A stretch of 29,484 nucleotides of DNA from Myxococcota bacterium (GCA_023150835.1 JAKLKB010000119.1:1-29484); one strand, 5' to 3'. Positions 16,020 to 24,624 are shown, numbered from the stretch's first letter. Notes: generated by a model not told the origin, from the letters alone. Program-made: numbers and translations.

Positions 16020-17719
16020 GAACGCGAAAGCAAAGCGTTCGCGGGTGCAAGGTTCAAGACGAGGCCCAGCTTGAGTTGCGCCTCCCAAAGTCCGATCCCA
16101 TCCCGATAACGGCGAAACAGATCAATCGACTTTCCAAACAAACCGCGTGCGTCTTCAAAGGCTTCACGCTGCCAGAAAAGCTCACCAACCGCCATCAGAT
16201 AACGGCCCAAGCGTATGCCATCGCCCGCCGCACGAAAGGCATCCCGCGCCTCGACAAGCTGCACTTCTGCTTCTTCGGATTCTCCCGACGCCCCAAGCAA
16301 GCGCGCCGTCGCCATCCGAATCTCCCCCACCAAGACGGGACTCATCGGTTTCGGCACCACCGCGATCGCTTGTTCGATCGCATTGCGCGAAAGATCATGC
16401 CGTTCCAGCCGACAATACACCTCAGCCAACAACAAGCTCGACCACCACCGGACCGCCCATGAATCAGACTCTTTAAACGGCGACAATAGCTGAAACACCA
16501 TGCGCAAGCGGCCCTGCCCAAGATGCCAACGCGCCATCTCCAACGCCGCCAATGCCGCTGCCCAAGGAGTGTCCAGCGTGGAAAGCTGTTGGAGGCTTGT
16601 ATTGAGCGCCGCGATGCCCTCTTCTTTGTTTGCTCCGATCGAACGAATCAACGCCATCTGTCGGCACGGAGCAGAAAGCCCCATCGCATCGACGCTTGGG
16701 ACAGGCTGCTCGGCTTCACGATGCGCCAACAAGTACGCACACAAGCGCGAACGCTCCGACACTCCCTCTTCCGCACGTACAGCCAACACCGCCGCCCACG
16801 CAGGAGAGCCAAGCTCCAAAAGCCCCCGAACGATCGCATCCTCTTCTATCTCCCAAGAAGATCTCTGACTTTGATCCGCAAGGGATAACCACAGCCGTGT
16901 GGCTGCCGGACAGGCTGTCCCTTCGCTGAAACGCGATGCTGCACGATGCCAACGCTGGCTTCGCAAGGCGAAACTTGGCGCAGCCAAACGCAGGCGGTCT
17001 TGGACAAAAGCACCCTCTTGATCCAAGACCCCACAACGACGGAGTTCTGCGCGCCTTCGGATATGATTCGCCCGAGACAGCCGTCCCATCGCCGCCACGT
17101 CCAGACGATCACCAAACACCAAGGCTTGCCCGAGATAATCTGCGGTCTGCCGCGACAAGCGTTGCCCCCACCTTTCGGCCACATCACGCGAAAGCGCCCG
17201 ATAATCCGAGATATGTTGGCTTTGTACAACAGGAGGTTCCACACGCAATCGCTGCATCCCTGCGTGAACAGTCTGCCCTTGTTTGGACAAAAACACGAAA
17301 TGGATCGGTAGCTTGAGATAACCAAGGCACGCCATCCGCAAGAATTCGCCCCACAACGGGGCATCCAGATCAGCCCCCTCGATCCAAGCCACCGTTGGAG
17401 ACGCTTGCAAGACCTCTCCAAAACGCAGAAACCACCGAGACAAGCATACGGATGCGCCCAACCAAAGAGAGGGGATATCGATCTCTTCCGATTGGATTGG
17501 TGGAGGCGTCACGCCGTGACAAGCGCAAAGATGCACCAACGGAGCCAACGGAAACCACGGCTGCGGCGGTCGCAACACCACCAATGGAAGAGACTGCGCA
17601 GCCATCCATCCCAGCCAACGGACTTCGGCATCTTCCACAGAAGAAGACAGCGCGCTCACGCGAGCGATCCCCTCGGAAAAAGGAGAGCGCAACGTGTGTA
17701 AGATATCCTCTTGCCTCAT
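16016..17719 (-). CDS. STAND-like TPR protein with degenerate ATPase domain
   Basis: The product is about 567 residues from ATG 17719, which has GGAG nine bases upstream; ATG 17734 is an alternative adding five residues. The N-terminal ~170 residues look like an AAA/STAND NTPase that lost its P-loop. No GxxGxGK is present, but VAWIEGADLDAPLWGEFLRM resembles the Walker B strand and following helix, and LPIHFVFLSKQ the next strand. A winged-helix-like part follows (LGQALVFGDRLDVAAMGRL). The C-terminal half is helical repeats consistent with TPRs (ALEMARWHLGQGRLRMVFQL and AVGELFWQREAFEDARGLF). It probably acts as a scaffold or signalling protein. It lies 27 bases after an aldo/keto reductase on the same strand, and its stop overlaps the convergent GrpE-like stop. 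Confidence 0.7.
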   Translation of the reverse strand: MRQEDILHTLRSPFSEGIARVSALSSSVEDAEVRWLGWMAAQSLPLVVLRPPQPWFPLAPLVHLCACHGVTPPPIQSEEIDIPSLWLGASVCLSRWFLRFGEVLQASPTVAWIEGADLDAPLWGEFLRMACLGYLKLPIHFVFLSKQGQTVHAGMQRLRVEPPVVQSQHISDYRALSRDVAERWGQRLSRQTADYLGQALVFGDRLDVAAMGRLSRANHIRRRAELRRCGVLDQEGAFVQDRLRLAAPSFALRSQRWHRAASRFSEGTACPAATRLWLSLADQSQRSSWEIEEDAIVRGLLELGSPAWAAVLAVRAEEGVSERSRLCAYLLAHREAEQPVPSVDAMGLSAPCRQMALIRSIGANKEEGIAALNTSLQQLSTLDTPWAAALAALEMARWHLGQGRLRMVFQLLSPFKESDSWAVRWWSSLLLAEVYCRLERHDLSRNAIEQAIAVVPKPMSPVLVGEIRMATARLLGASGESEEAEVQLVEARDAFRAAGDGIRLGRYLMAVGELFWQREAFEDARGLFGKSIDLFRRYRDGIGLWEAQLKLGLVLNLAPANALLSRS

Positions 17720-17746
17720 CCCATCTCGCTCCATCCGTCGCGATCG

Positions 17747-18787
17747 TTAGGGGCGCCCGTCGATGCGGCTGCGAAGCTCGCTGCGAACGAGGTTTCGCAC
17801 ACCATCCGAGGCGAGGAAGTCATGGGGAAAGCCCAAGCTGATCGCGCTGACTTCGTCGAGGCGTTGGAGATGCTCGGACTGCAACACCACCGAGGCCGAA
17901 CCAAGGGAGTCTTCGATCTGATCGACTTTGCGCGCCCCGACGATCGGGATGTAGCGATATCCCTGTGCTTGCACCCACGCATTCGCCACTTGCGCTGACG
18001 AGACGCCCAGTTCATCGGCCACAGCATCGACCACCCGTGCAATCGCCATATTTCGCTCAGAGGTGCGGCCTCTTGAGGCGTTGCCCGCTGCGCGCAATGA
18101 ATCGCTCGGCGATTCTGTGCGCGTGTATTTGCCCGTCAACACACCCCCACCAAGCGGAGCCCACGCCACCACCGACATCCCAAAGTGCGCAGCCATCGGC
18201 AACAACTCGCGCTCAGGTGTGCGTTCCAACAAGCTGTATTCGATCTGTAATCCCACAAACGATGTCCACCCACGCAGATCTGCCAACGTGTTGGACGCCG
18301 AAACCACCCAAGCAGGTGTATCGCTGACGCCGATGTAAAGGACTTTTCCAGCACGGATCAGATCATCCAACCCTCGCATCGTCTCTTCGTAAGGCGTGTA
18401 GTCATCCCACGCATGCACCCACAACAAGTCGATATAATCGGTCTGAAGGCGCTTGAGGCTGTGCTCGACCGACAACACCATATTTTTTCGGTGGTTTCCT
18501 GCGGTGTTTGGATCTTCGTGGTTCATCGCCAAGGTGTACTTGGTCGCCACCACCATCCGATCGCGCTTTGCGCGCAACCACTTGCCCACGATCTCTTCGG
18601 TCTCTCCGCCATGATACTTGTTGGCCGTATCCAAAAAGTTCCCGCCCCGCGCTGCATACGCATCCAAGACTTGATGACTCGTTGATTCATCGGCTCCAAA
18701 GCCCCACTGCTGGCCGAAACTCATCGTCCCCAAGCAGATCTCCGAGACACGCAGGCCCGTCTTTCCCAACAAACGATAACGCAGCAT
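17747..18787 (-). CDS. Aldo/keto reductase
   Basis: The 346-residue NAD(P)H-dependent oxidoreductase has the TIM-barrel tetrad of the family: Asp and Tyr in FLDTANKYHGG, Lys in VATKYT and His in LLWVHAWD. The start LLGKTGLRVSEICLGTMSFG is typical of the YajO/Tas-like branch, and IPIVGARKVDQIEDSLGS near the C-terminus is the NADP-phosphate-binding motif. ATG 18787 is chosen because AAAGGAG lies about six bases upstream; the open frame beyond it reads as non-coding. It reduces an aldehyde or ketone that cannot be named from sequence. It is divergent from the CPBP gene and co-directional with the downstream TPR gene. Confidence 0.92.
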   Translation of the reverse strand: MLRYRLLGKTGLRVSEICLGTMSFGQQWGFGADESTSHQVLDAYAARGGNFLDTANKYHGGETEEIVGKWLRAKRDRMVVATKYTLAMNHEDPNTAGNHRKNMVLSVEHSLKRLQTDYIDLLWVHAWDDYTPYEETMRGLDDLIRAGKVLYIGVSDTPAWVVSASNTLADLRGWTSFVGLQIEYSLLERTPERELLPMAAHFGMSVVAWAPLGGGVLTGKYTRTESPSDSLRAAGNASRGRTSERNMAIARVVDAVADELGVSSAQVANAWVQAQGYRYIPIVGARKVDQIEDSLGSASVVLQSEHLQRLDEVSAISLGFPHDFLASDGVRNLVRSELRSRIDGRP

Positions 18788-18978
18788 TCTCCGCTCCTTT
18801 GGTGCTACATGCAGCAACATCGCTGCTTTGCGCGATCTGATGTACCGCTGTTGTCGCCTTGTGTCGAGGCCCCTCCTTGCGTCGCTTCCGAGATCGCTGT
18901 ATCTATGCTCGCCACAAGCACTCGGCTGGCTCGTCCTTCGGGTGACTTGTTGAACCAACCCGATGTCTAGGGATATCT

Positions 18979-19692
18979 ATGCAAGAATTACTCGCCCCGT
19001 TTCGCGGCCTTGATCGCAAAAGCACCACCGTTTTGTTGGCAGCCCCCGTCTTGATGGTGCTTTCGATGTACCAAGGAAATCACGCCTTTTTTCTCAAGCA
19101 CTACGCCCACCTCGTCACCGACCCAGCTTATCGGCCTTGGGCCGCTTATGCTTACCAATTTGCCGCCTCCAACGTGCTGTTTGTTCTTGTTCCGATCCTC
19201 TTGATCAAGTTTGTGATCCGCGCTCCGCTTGGCGATTTTGGTTTCGGCCTTGGAGACTGGCGTTTTGGCCTAAAAGCCCTCGCCATCGTCACACCGATCG
19301 CCATCCCCTTGCTTTATCTTGGCTCCAACGATCCCGAACTCCTGCGCACCTACCCGCTCGTCAAGATGGCCGCCAAAAACACCCAAACCTTTCTCCAATG
19401 GGCGCTCACTTATATGACCTTTTATATCGCTTGGGAGGCGATGTTTCGGGGCTTTTTGCAGTTTGGCTTGCGCGATCGGCTTGGCGACTTTGGTTCGATC
19501 ATGTTCCAAACGATGGCCTCCGTCTTGATGCACTACGACAAGCCGTTTGCCGAAACTTTTTCGGCGATCTTTGCAGGCATGGCTTGGGGTGCGATCGCCC
19601 TACGAACACGGTCTTTTTGGTATGTGATGATCTTCCATTGGATCTTTGGCCTGTGCAACGATCTCTTTTCGATCTTACGGGCCTCTCCGTGA
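18979..19692 (+). CDS. CPBP family membrane protein
   Basis: The 237-residue protein has about six hydrophobic spans and the layout of CPBP (CAAX protease/bacteriocin-processing, Abi) glutamic proteases. The first motif reads WEAMFRG instead of the usual EExxxR, so the first Glu is replaced by Trp. SVLMHYDKPFAETF supplies the second-motif His, and YVMIFHWIFGLCND the third-motif His and Asn/Asp. Loss of the first Glu may reduce or remove peptidase activity, although one Glu, the Arg and the His residues remain. ATG 18979 has AGGGA six bases upstream. It lies 49 bases before the epimerase gene in the same direction. Confidence 0.82.
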   Translation: MQELLAPFRGLDRKSTTVLLAAPVLMVLSMYQGNHAFFLKHYAHLVTDPAYRPWAAYAYQFAASNVLFVLVPILLIKFVIRAPLGDFGFGLGDWRFGLKALAIVTPIAIPLLYLGSNDPELLRTYPLVKMAAKNTQTFLQWALTYMTFYIAWEAMFRGFLQFGLRDRLGDFGSIMFQTMASVLMHYDKPFAETFSAIFAGMAWGAIALRTRSFWYVMIFHWIFGLCNDLFSILRASP

Positions 19693-19741
19693 GATCGCAT
19701 CGCAACGTCATCGATTGTCTCTCGAACAAAGGAAAAAATAG

Positions 19742-20743
19742 ATGAAAACAATGGTCACAGGTGCGCATGGATTTATGGGTAGTAATCTGACGCGGGTTTT
19801 ACGAGAAGAAGGATACGATGTTCGGGCTTGTGTACGTCCCGGCGGCAACTTTTCGACGCTCGAAGGGATCGATGCCGAACGATTTGAAGCGGATCTAACC
19901 GATCCATCGGCACTTGCATCAGCGTGCAAAGGGATCGATGTGATCTTCCACCTTGCGAGTTGTACGCACGAATGGAACTGGTGGCCCGTGTACAAGCGGA
20001 TCAATGTCGATGGAACCCGCGATCTGCTCGAAGGTGCCGTCGCCGCAGGCGTCAAGCGCATCGTCTATATGAGCTCTCTTGCGATCCACCACTTTCACGG
20101 GATCACCGACGGACACGAAGAGACCCCACAAGACGGATTCTTATTTGAAGGTTATGCGCGTTCAAAGATCGAAGCAGAACAGATCTTAAAAAGCTACCAT
20201 GACGCAGGAAAGATCGAGGTCGTGATTATTCGCCCCGGCACCTTTCCATACGGACCCAACGATCAAACACACATCCGCGTCTTTGACACGATGTACCAAG
20301 GCGGATGGGCCTACGTCAACGGTGGCCGCGCTCTGGTCTCGACCGTGTACATCGACAACCTCGCACACGCGCTGATCCTTGCGGCTCAAAAGCCAGAAGC
20401 CGCAGGAAATGCCTACATCATCGCAGACGATTACCGCTTGACGTGGCGTGCATTTTCCGAAGCCTTTATCAAGGCTCTCGGTGGAAAACCAGTGCGCCTC
20501 AGCGCGCCGCTTTGGTTGGTCTATCCGCTCGGATGGATGCTCGAAACCATCTACCGAACGCTGCGGATCAAAAAACCACCCTTCGTCACACGTTATACAG
20601 TATCACTTGCGGGCAAAGACTTTTACTTTCTTCCTGCACGTGCAGAGAAAGAACTCGGATACAAACCCAAGATATCGTGGGAAGAAGGCGTCCAACGCAC
20701 CGCTCGGTGGTATCTTGAAAAACACGCCCAAAAGAAAAATTGA
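19742..20743 (+). CDS. HpnA-like NAD-dependent epimerase/dehydratase (extended SDR)
   Basis: The 333-residue extended short-chain dehydrogenase has the NAD-binding VTGAHGFMGSNL at residues 5-16, then FHLAS, YMSSLA with the catalytic Ser, and YARSK with catalytic Tyr and Lys. RPGTFPYGPND and VYIDNLAHALILAA are standard for the dihydroflavonol-reductase/3beta-HSD/HpnA group. AAAGGA lies about eight bases before ATG 19742. A GT21-type glycosyltransferase follows 91 bases later. The combination of an HpnA-like reductase with an HpnI/ceramide-glucosyltransferase-like enzyme is known from hopanoid and glycolipid loci, so a lipid or sugar-lipid substrate is plausible. No hopene cyclase is present to confirm hopanoids. 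Confidence 0.88.
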   Translation: MKTMVTGAHGFMGSNLTRVLREEGYDVRACVRPGGNFSTLEGIDAERFEADLTDPSALASACKGIDVIFHLASCTHEWNWWPVYKRINVDGTRDLLEGAVAAGVKRIVYMSSLAIHHFHGITDGHEETPQDGFLFEGYARSKIEAEQILKSYHDAGKIEVVIIRPGTFPYGPNDQTHIRVFDTMYQGGWAYVNGGRALVSTVYIDNLAHALILAAQKPEAAGNAYIIADDYRLTWRAFSEAFIKALGGKPVRLSAPLWLVYPLGWMLETIYRTLRIKKPPFVTRYTVSLAGKDFYFLPARAEKELGYKPKISWEEGVQRTARWYLEKHAQKKN

Positions 20744-20786
20744 CGGTTCGACGGGCCTCACAACATGGACGGTTCGACGGGCCTCA
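20742..20786 (+). repeat. 19-bp direct repeat between epimerase and glycosyltransferase
   Basis: GACGGTTCGACGGGCCTCA occurs at 20742-20760 and 20768-20786, 26 bases apart. The first copy overlaps the epimerase stop codon. It may be a recent tandem duplication or a binding site; no hairpin is evident. Confidence 0.85.
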
Positions 20787-20834
20787 TCAAGAGCGCCAAC
20801 ACTCCCTTCCACATCCCTCGATTTGGAGAGACCG

Positions 20835-21974
20835 ATGTCTCGGCTTGATACGATCTTTTTTTGGATCTGCACCATCTCGACGCTGTATCTGTTTGCCAGT
20901 ATGCTGGCGGTTTTCCGACTGACGCGCAGACGCAATACAGCAACACTTCCTGAGTCGGTGCCCGGGGTTTCGATTATGAAACCTCTCAAAGGCATCGACG
21001 ATGATCTTGCCGAGAATATCCGATCTTTTTGCGTTCAAGATTATCCCCGTTATGAACTCGTCTTTGCCGCAGCCGATCCCAACGATCCAGCCCGAGAAGT
21101 CGTCGAGCAGATCCAGCTCGAACATCCCGATCTGCCGCTGCGTTTCTTTGCCCAAGAACCCACCCCCAGCCTCAACCCCAAAGTCGCCAACCTCGAAACG
21201 ATCGCCAACCATGTGCGCTATGATCTGGTGTTGATTAGCGATTCCAATGTGCGCGTTCCCCCCGATTATCTCTCCGATCTGGTCCGCTCGTACCATCAAG
21301 AGGGCGTCGGGATCGCCACCAACATGGTCTGCGGGGATGGCGAAGAAACATGGTCTGCCGCCCTCGAAAATATGTTCCTCAACGGGATCATCCTCGGCGG
21401 CTTTGCGGTGGCGGCTGCTTTTGCAGGACACACCTATGTTCTGGGAAAGTCGGCGTTGTTTCGGATGAAGCACTTTCTCCAGTTGGGGGGGTTTTCCCCG
21501 CTTCACAAAGTCATCGTAGAAGACGAGATATCGTCGAACTGGTTTCGGAAAGCAGGCTTTCGCATCGTGTATGGAACACGCCCGATCTACACGCACAATC
21601 GCCAATGGACCTTTGCGCAATTTCTGGAACGCCACATCCGCTGGGCGCGAGTGCGTTTGCGAACAGCAACGGCGGCTTATTTTATCGAACCGTTGGCGGC
21701 CCCGCTTGGACCCGCGATCGTGTGGGTGGTGTTGTCGGGTGGGTCGAGGGCTTCGCTGGTGGGTTGTGCGGTGGCTTGGCTGTTGGTTTGGCTGCGCGAT
21801 CAAGCCCATGCGTATTGGATGGAACGCCCGTTTTTTCGGTGGTCTGTGTTCTTCCTTTTGCCGGTGTTTGCGGTGTTCCACTTCTTTTTGCTGGTGTTGT
21901 CGCCGTGGAGCAACCGCATCTCATGGCGCGGAAAAACCTACAAGATCGGACGGCACACAGAGATCCTTGACTGA
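20835..21974 (+). CDS. GT21-type glycosyltransferase (ceramide glucosyltransferase/HpnI-like)
   Basis: The 379-residue membrane protein starts with one N-terminal span (IFFWICTISTLYLFASML) and ends with several (about 275-360). The catalytic region has the D,D,D,(Q/R)xxRW pattern of GT21: VSIMKPLKGIDDDLAENI with FAAADPNDPA, then LISDSNVRVPPDYL, then HKVIVEDEISSNW, then LERHIRWARVR. Enzymes of this family transfer glucose or GlcNAc from a UDP-sugar to ceramide or hopanoid-type lipids at the cytosolic membrane face. ATG 20835 has GGAG six bases upstream; the frame is open much further 5' but overlaps the epimerase. It is the third co-directional gene after the CPBP protein and epimerase. Confidence 0.9.
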   Translation: MSRLDTIFFWICTISTLYLFASMLAVFRLTRRRNTATLPESVPGVSIMKPLKGIDDDLAENIRSFCVQDYPRYELVFAAADPNDPAREVVEQIQLEHPDLPLRFFAQEPTPSLNPKVANLETIANHVRYDLVLISDSNVRVPPDYLSDLVRSYHQEGVGIATNMVCGDGEETWSAALENMFLNGIILGGFAVAAAFAGHTYVLGKSALFRMKHFLQLGGFSPLHKVIVEDEISSNWFRKAGFRIVYGTRPIYTHNRQWTFAQFLERHIRWARVRLRTATAAYFIEPLAAPLGPAIVWVVLSGGSRASLVGCAVAWLLVWLRDQAHAYWMERPFFRWSVFFLLPVFAVFHFFLLVLSPWSNRISWRGKTYKIGRHTEILD

Positions 21975-22003
21975 TCGAAGTGACGCAGTCGGGCTTGTTT
22001 TTG

Positions 22004-22018
22004 TGGGGCGTTGCCCCA
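22004..22018. repeat. GGGGC-type hairpin after glycosyltransferase
   Basis: TGGGGC (22004-22009) pairs with GCCCCA (22013-22018) around GTT. The same hairpin recurs at 22217-22233 and, with one base changed, at 29246-29262. No T-run follows, so it is better seen as part of the intergenic repeat family than a terminator. Confidence 0.7.
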
Positions 22019-22043
22019 TAGGCGTTAGGTTAAGCGGAGGAAA

Positions 22044-22233
22044 GCCCCCCACCCCGCCCTCCCCCGTGAACAGGGGAGGGAGCGAAAGTCGGAAGCAGCG
22101 GGGATGTTGTTTTTTCGTGACGCACGCTGTATGCACGAGACGCAGACGCTACCCGTTCCAACTTCCCCCCGCGATCATCCTCGACCCTCCGGTGTTTCCA
22201 CCTTAACAAGGCGCGTATGGGGCGTTGCCCCAT
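22044..22233 (+). repeat. Dispersed intergenic repeat, copy A
   Basis: This ~190-base stretch recurs in reverse complement at 29249-29480. Shared parts include the stem CCCTCCCC/GGGGAGGG (22057-22064 with 22073-22080), GGGAGCGAAAGTCGGAAGC, GCTGTATGCACGA, CCCGTTCCAACTTCCCCCC, and CCGGTGTTTCCACC followed by TTAACAAGGCGCGTATGGGG. The middle differs: copy B carries extra sequence between the two conserved halves. It is non-coding. The whole gap 21975-22440 holds this element, two GGGGC hairpins and an unassigned AT-richer stretch (about 22290-22380), with no gene. Confidence 0.9.
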
Positions 22234-22379
22234 ACCCCACTGCCAAGGGCGCGGCTCCCTTGACCCCGTATTTGGCGGAGTGAACTTCCGTTTTTCAAAC
22301 AAACAGCACTGCCGCATGATAGGGCGCGGACACGGTTTTTTGTGTATCACACGCAAACAACGCTCTTTTTTCAAGGGTA

Positions 22380-22464
22380 TTGGGAAGTTTCAGCGTTTTA
22401 AGGATTGCTTGTGGCGGAAGCTGTAGGGTGTTGGGAAGCTTCAGCGTTTTAGGGATTGCTTGTG
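22380..22464. repeat. 34-bp direct repeat spanning the 3' end of the epimerase gene
   Basis: TTGGGAAG(T/C)TTCAGCG followed by TTTTA(A/G)GGATTGCTTGTG is present at 22380-22413 and 22431-22464, 51 bases apart with two differences. The second copy contains the gene stop codon. A related repeat (GGCGGAGG(T/C)TGTAGGGC) at 22473-22506 and 22546-22578 lies within the coding tail. The tail thus seems to have grown by local duplication. Confidence 0.8.
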
Positions 22465-23565
22465 AGAGAAGGTTGCGGCGGAGGTTGTAGGGCTTTGGTG
22501 TTCGGGGGCATAGGGATCGGTGGCGGCGGGGAGCGCGGAGTGAGGTTGTGGCGGAGGCTGTAGGGCTTTGGTGTTGGGAGCCTTAACCCATTTGGCTTGA
22601 CACATCCAGTCGACGGTGCGTTGTGCGCCTTCGTCGAAGGGGACTTGTGGGACGTAGCCCAAGATCCGACGGGCTTTTTCGCTTGAAAAAGTCCAATTGG
22701 GCTGAGAAAAGTCGACGGCACGCCAAAAGTTAAACTCGAAGGGCTTGCGCAGGATCAGGCTCAAAAGATGCGTAAAGGTGGCTGCGACAAACAAGACAGG
22801 GATCGGAAAACGCAGCGGTTTGGCGCGTATGCCGAGTGCTTTTGTGACGGCTTGGCCGATCTCCGACCATGTGAGTCCCGAACAGCCCAAGACAAAGATC
22901 TCACCGATGGCTTGGGGGTGTTCGGCAGCAAGCAACATCCCACGAACGAGATCATCCACATGGCAGAGATCCATCCGCGCTTCGGGACGCCACCAACCAA
23001 AGGTGGCGTAGCGGCCTGCGTAAATACAAAGATTCAACAGGTCGATCCATTCGGTGGTTCGGGGTCCATAGATCGCGGTTGGACGGATCACCGTGACGGG
23101 GATATCCGAGAATTCTTGTAGCGCGATCAACTCTGCTTCGCGTTTGCTGCGCGCATACGGCGTGATCGGGACGTGTTTCTCCTCGTCGGCCAAAACTCCC
23201 GTCGGAGAAGGCCCTGAGACCGTTGCGCTCGAAACCAACACAAAACGTCGGAGAGAAGGGGCATGTCGACACAGTTCTAACAATCGGCGTGTCCCGCCTG
23301 CGTTGACGTGAAAAAAATGTTTGGGCGTCAAGCCGATGCGCGCCCCTGCAAGATGGAAGATCCATTCGCTTTGGGCGATCGCTTGCCGCAAGGCTTCGTT
23401 GGGTTGGGTGATATCGCAGTGCAACATCTTGACCTGCGGCCCTTCGAGCCACTCTGCGGATGTTTTTGGGAACAACACGCACGTCACTTCATCCCCGCGC
23501 TCCACCAACGCTTGCACCAACGCGCTCCCAATAAATCCGTTGGCTCCCGTCACCAAGATCTGCAT
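22441..23565 (-). CDS. NAD-dependent epimerase/3beta-HSD-like protein, paralogue 1
   Basis: The 374-residue extended SDR begins MQILVTGANGFIGSALVQAL, with FHLAGARIG, LVSSATVSGPSPTG, YARSKREAE (Tyr and Lys), RPTAIYGPRTTEW and HVDDLVRGMLLAAEHP. A hydrophobic helix near 255-270 and RKPFEFNFWRAVDFSQPNW may contact membrane or lipid substrate. The ATG at 23565 has AAGGAG about nine bases upstream. It is a close paralogue of the next gene upstream (23602-24624) over its first ~330 residues, with 36 bases between them. It alone carries a ~45-residue Pro/Ser/Thr-rich tail (PPPQPHSALPAATD, then SPTTSAATFSHKQSLKR) encoded by local direct repeats. Family members act on nucleotide sugars or sterol-type 3-hydroxyls; the substrate is unknown. 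Confidence 0.9.
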   Translation of the reverse strand: MQILVTGANGFIGSALVQALVERGDEVTCVLFPKTSAEWLEGPQVKMLHCDITQPNEALRQAIAQSEWIFHLAGARIGLTPKHFFHVNAGGTRRLLELCRHAPSLRRFVLVSSATVSGPSPTGVLADEEKHVPITPYARSKREAELIALQEFSDIPVTVIRPTAIYGPRTTEWIDLLNLCIYAGRYATFGWWRPEARMDLCHVDDLVRGMLLAAEHPQAIGEIFVLGCSGLTWSEIGQAVTKALGIRAKPLRFPIPVLFVAATFTHLLSLILRKPFEFNFWRAVDFSQPNWTFSSEKARRILGYVPQVPFDEGAQRTVDWMCQAKWVKAPNTKALQPPPQPHSALPAATDPYAPEHQSPTTSAATFSHKQSLKR

Positions 23566-23601
23566 TCATCCATCTCCTTCACAGTTTTTTATCAGCCTTC
23601 A

Positions 23602-24624
23602 CTAATTCGAACGCAAGAGGTTTTTCGATTTGGGGGCCTTGACCCATTTGGCTTGACACATCCAATCGACGGTGCGCTGAGCGCCTTCTTCAAAAGGGAC
23701 TTGCGGGGTGTAGCCCAAGATCCGCCGCGCCTTTTCGCTCGAAAAAGTCCAATTAGGCTGAGAAAAGTCGACCGCACGCCAGAGATTGAACTCGAAGGGT
23801 TTGCGCAGGATCAGGCTGAGAAGATGGGTCAACGCAGCAGCGAGAAACAACAATGGGATCGGAAGGCGCAACGGTTTGGCCCGAACACCGAGAGCTTGGG
23901 CGACCGTTTTCCCCATCTCGGACCAAGAGCGATCGACACCACCCAAAAGAAAGATCTCGCCGATAGATTGGGGATGTTCAGCAGCAAGCAACATTCCCCG
24001 AACAAGATCGTCGACGTGGCACATATCCATCCGCGCCTCAGGCCGCAGCCAACCAAAGATCGCATAACGCCCCCACTGAGCGCAAAGATTCAACATATCC
24101 ACCCACTCGGTCGTACGGGGTCCATAGATCGCTGTTGGGCGAACGACCGTCACGGGGACATCGGAAAAAGCTCCAAGCGCGATGCGTTCGGCCTCTCGCT
24201 TGCTTTGGGCATAGGGAGTGATCGGATGATCCGTCGTTTCGTCGGCGGCTTGGCCTGTGGGAGACGGGCCACACACCGTCGCACTCGATACCAACACAAA
24301 ACGCCGAAGAGAAGGAGCCGAGGCTCGGCAGATCTCCAACAAGCGGCGCGTCCCTTCGGCATTGACGGAAAAAAAATGTTTGGGCGTCAGACCGATACGC
24401 GCTCCCGCAAGATGGAAGATCCATTCACTTTTGGCGACGGCTTGCCGCAAGGCTTCGTTGGGCTGGGTGATATCGGCGTGCAGCATCGTCACGCTCGGGC
24501 CTTCGAGCCACGTTGCCGAAGTTCCCGGAAACAACACACACGCCACCTCATCCCCACGCTCCACCAACGCTTGCACCAACGCACTCCCAATAAAGCCGTT
24601 GGCCCCCGTCACCAAGACCCGCAT
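23602..24624 (-). CDS. NAD-dependent epimerase/3beta-HSD-like protein, paralogue 2
   Basis: The 340-residue protein is nearly the same as its downstream neighbour: MRVLVTGANGFIGSALVQAL, FHLAGARIG, LVSSATVCGPSPTG, YAQSKREAERIAL, RPTAIYGPRTTEW, HVDDLVRGML and RKPFEFNLWRAVDFSQPNW. The catalytic Ser, Tyr and Lys are present. ATG 24624 is chosen because GGAGG lies seven bases upstream; a GTG six bases earlier would add two residues. It ends KAPKSKNLLRSN without the Pro-rich tail of the other copy. The pair is a tandem duplication on the minus strand, and a 41-bp duplicate of this gene's own start lies just upstream. Transcription as a two-gene unit is likely. Confidence 0.9.
   Translation of the reverse strand: MRVLVTGANGFIGSALVQALVERGDEVACVLFPGTSATWLEGPSVTMLHADITQPNEALRQAVAKSEWIFHLAGARIGLTPKHFFSVNAEGTRRLLEICRASAPSLRRFVLVSSATVCGPSPTGQAADETTDHPITPYAQSKREAERIALGAFSDVPVTVVRPTAIYGPRTTEWVDMLNLCAQWGRYAIFGWLRPEARMDMCHVDDLVRGMLLAAEHPQSIGEIFLLGGVDRSWSEMGKTVAQALGVRAKPLRLPIPLLFLAAALTHLLSLILRKPFEFNLWRAVDFSQPNWTFSSEKARRILGYTPQVPFEEGAQRTVDWMCQAKWVKAPKSKNLLRSN

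Noticed and set aside
20787-21881. 364-codon minus-strand frame
   Set aside because: It is antisense to the GT21 glycosyltransferase and has no recognisable motif.
19742-21974. Firm assignment to hopanoid biosynthesis (hpnA/hpnI)
   Set aside because: Family resemblance only; no squalene-hopene cyclase or other hpn gene is present in the window.
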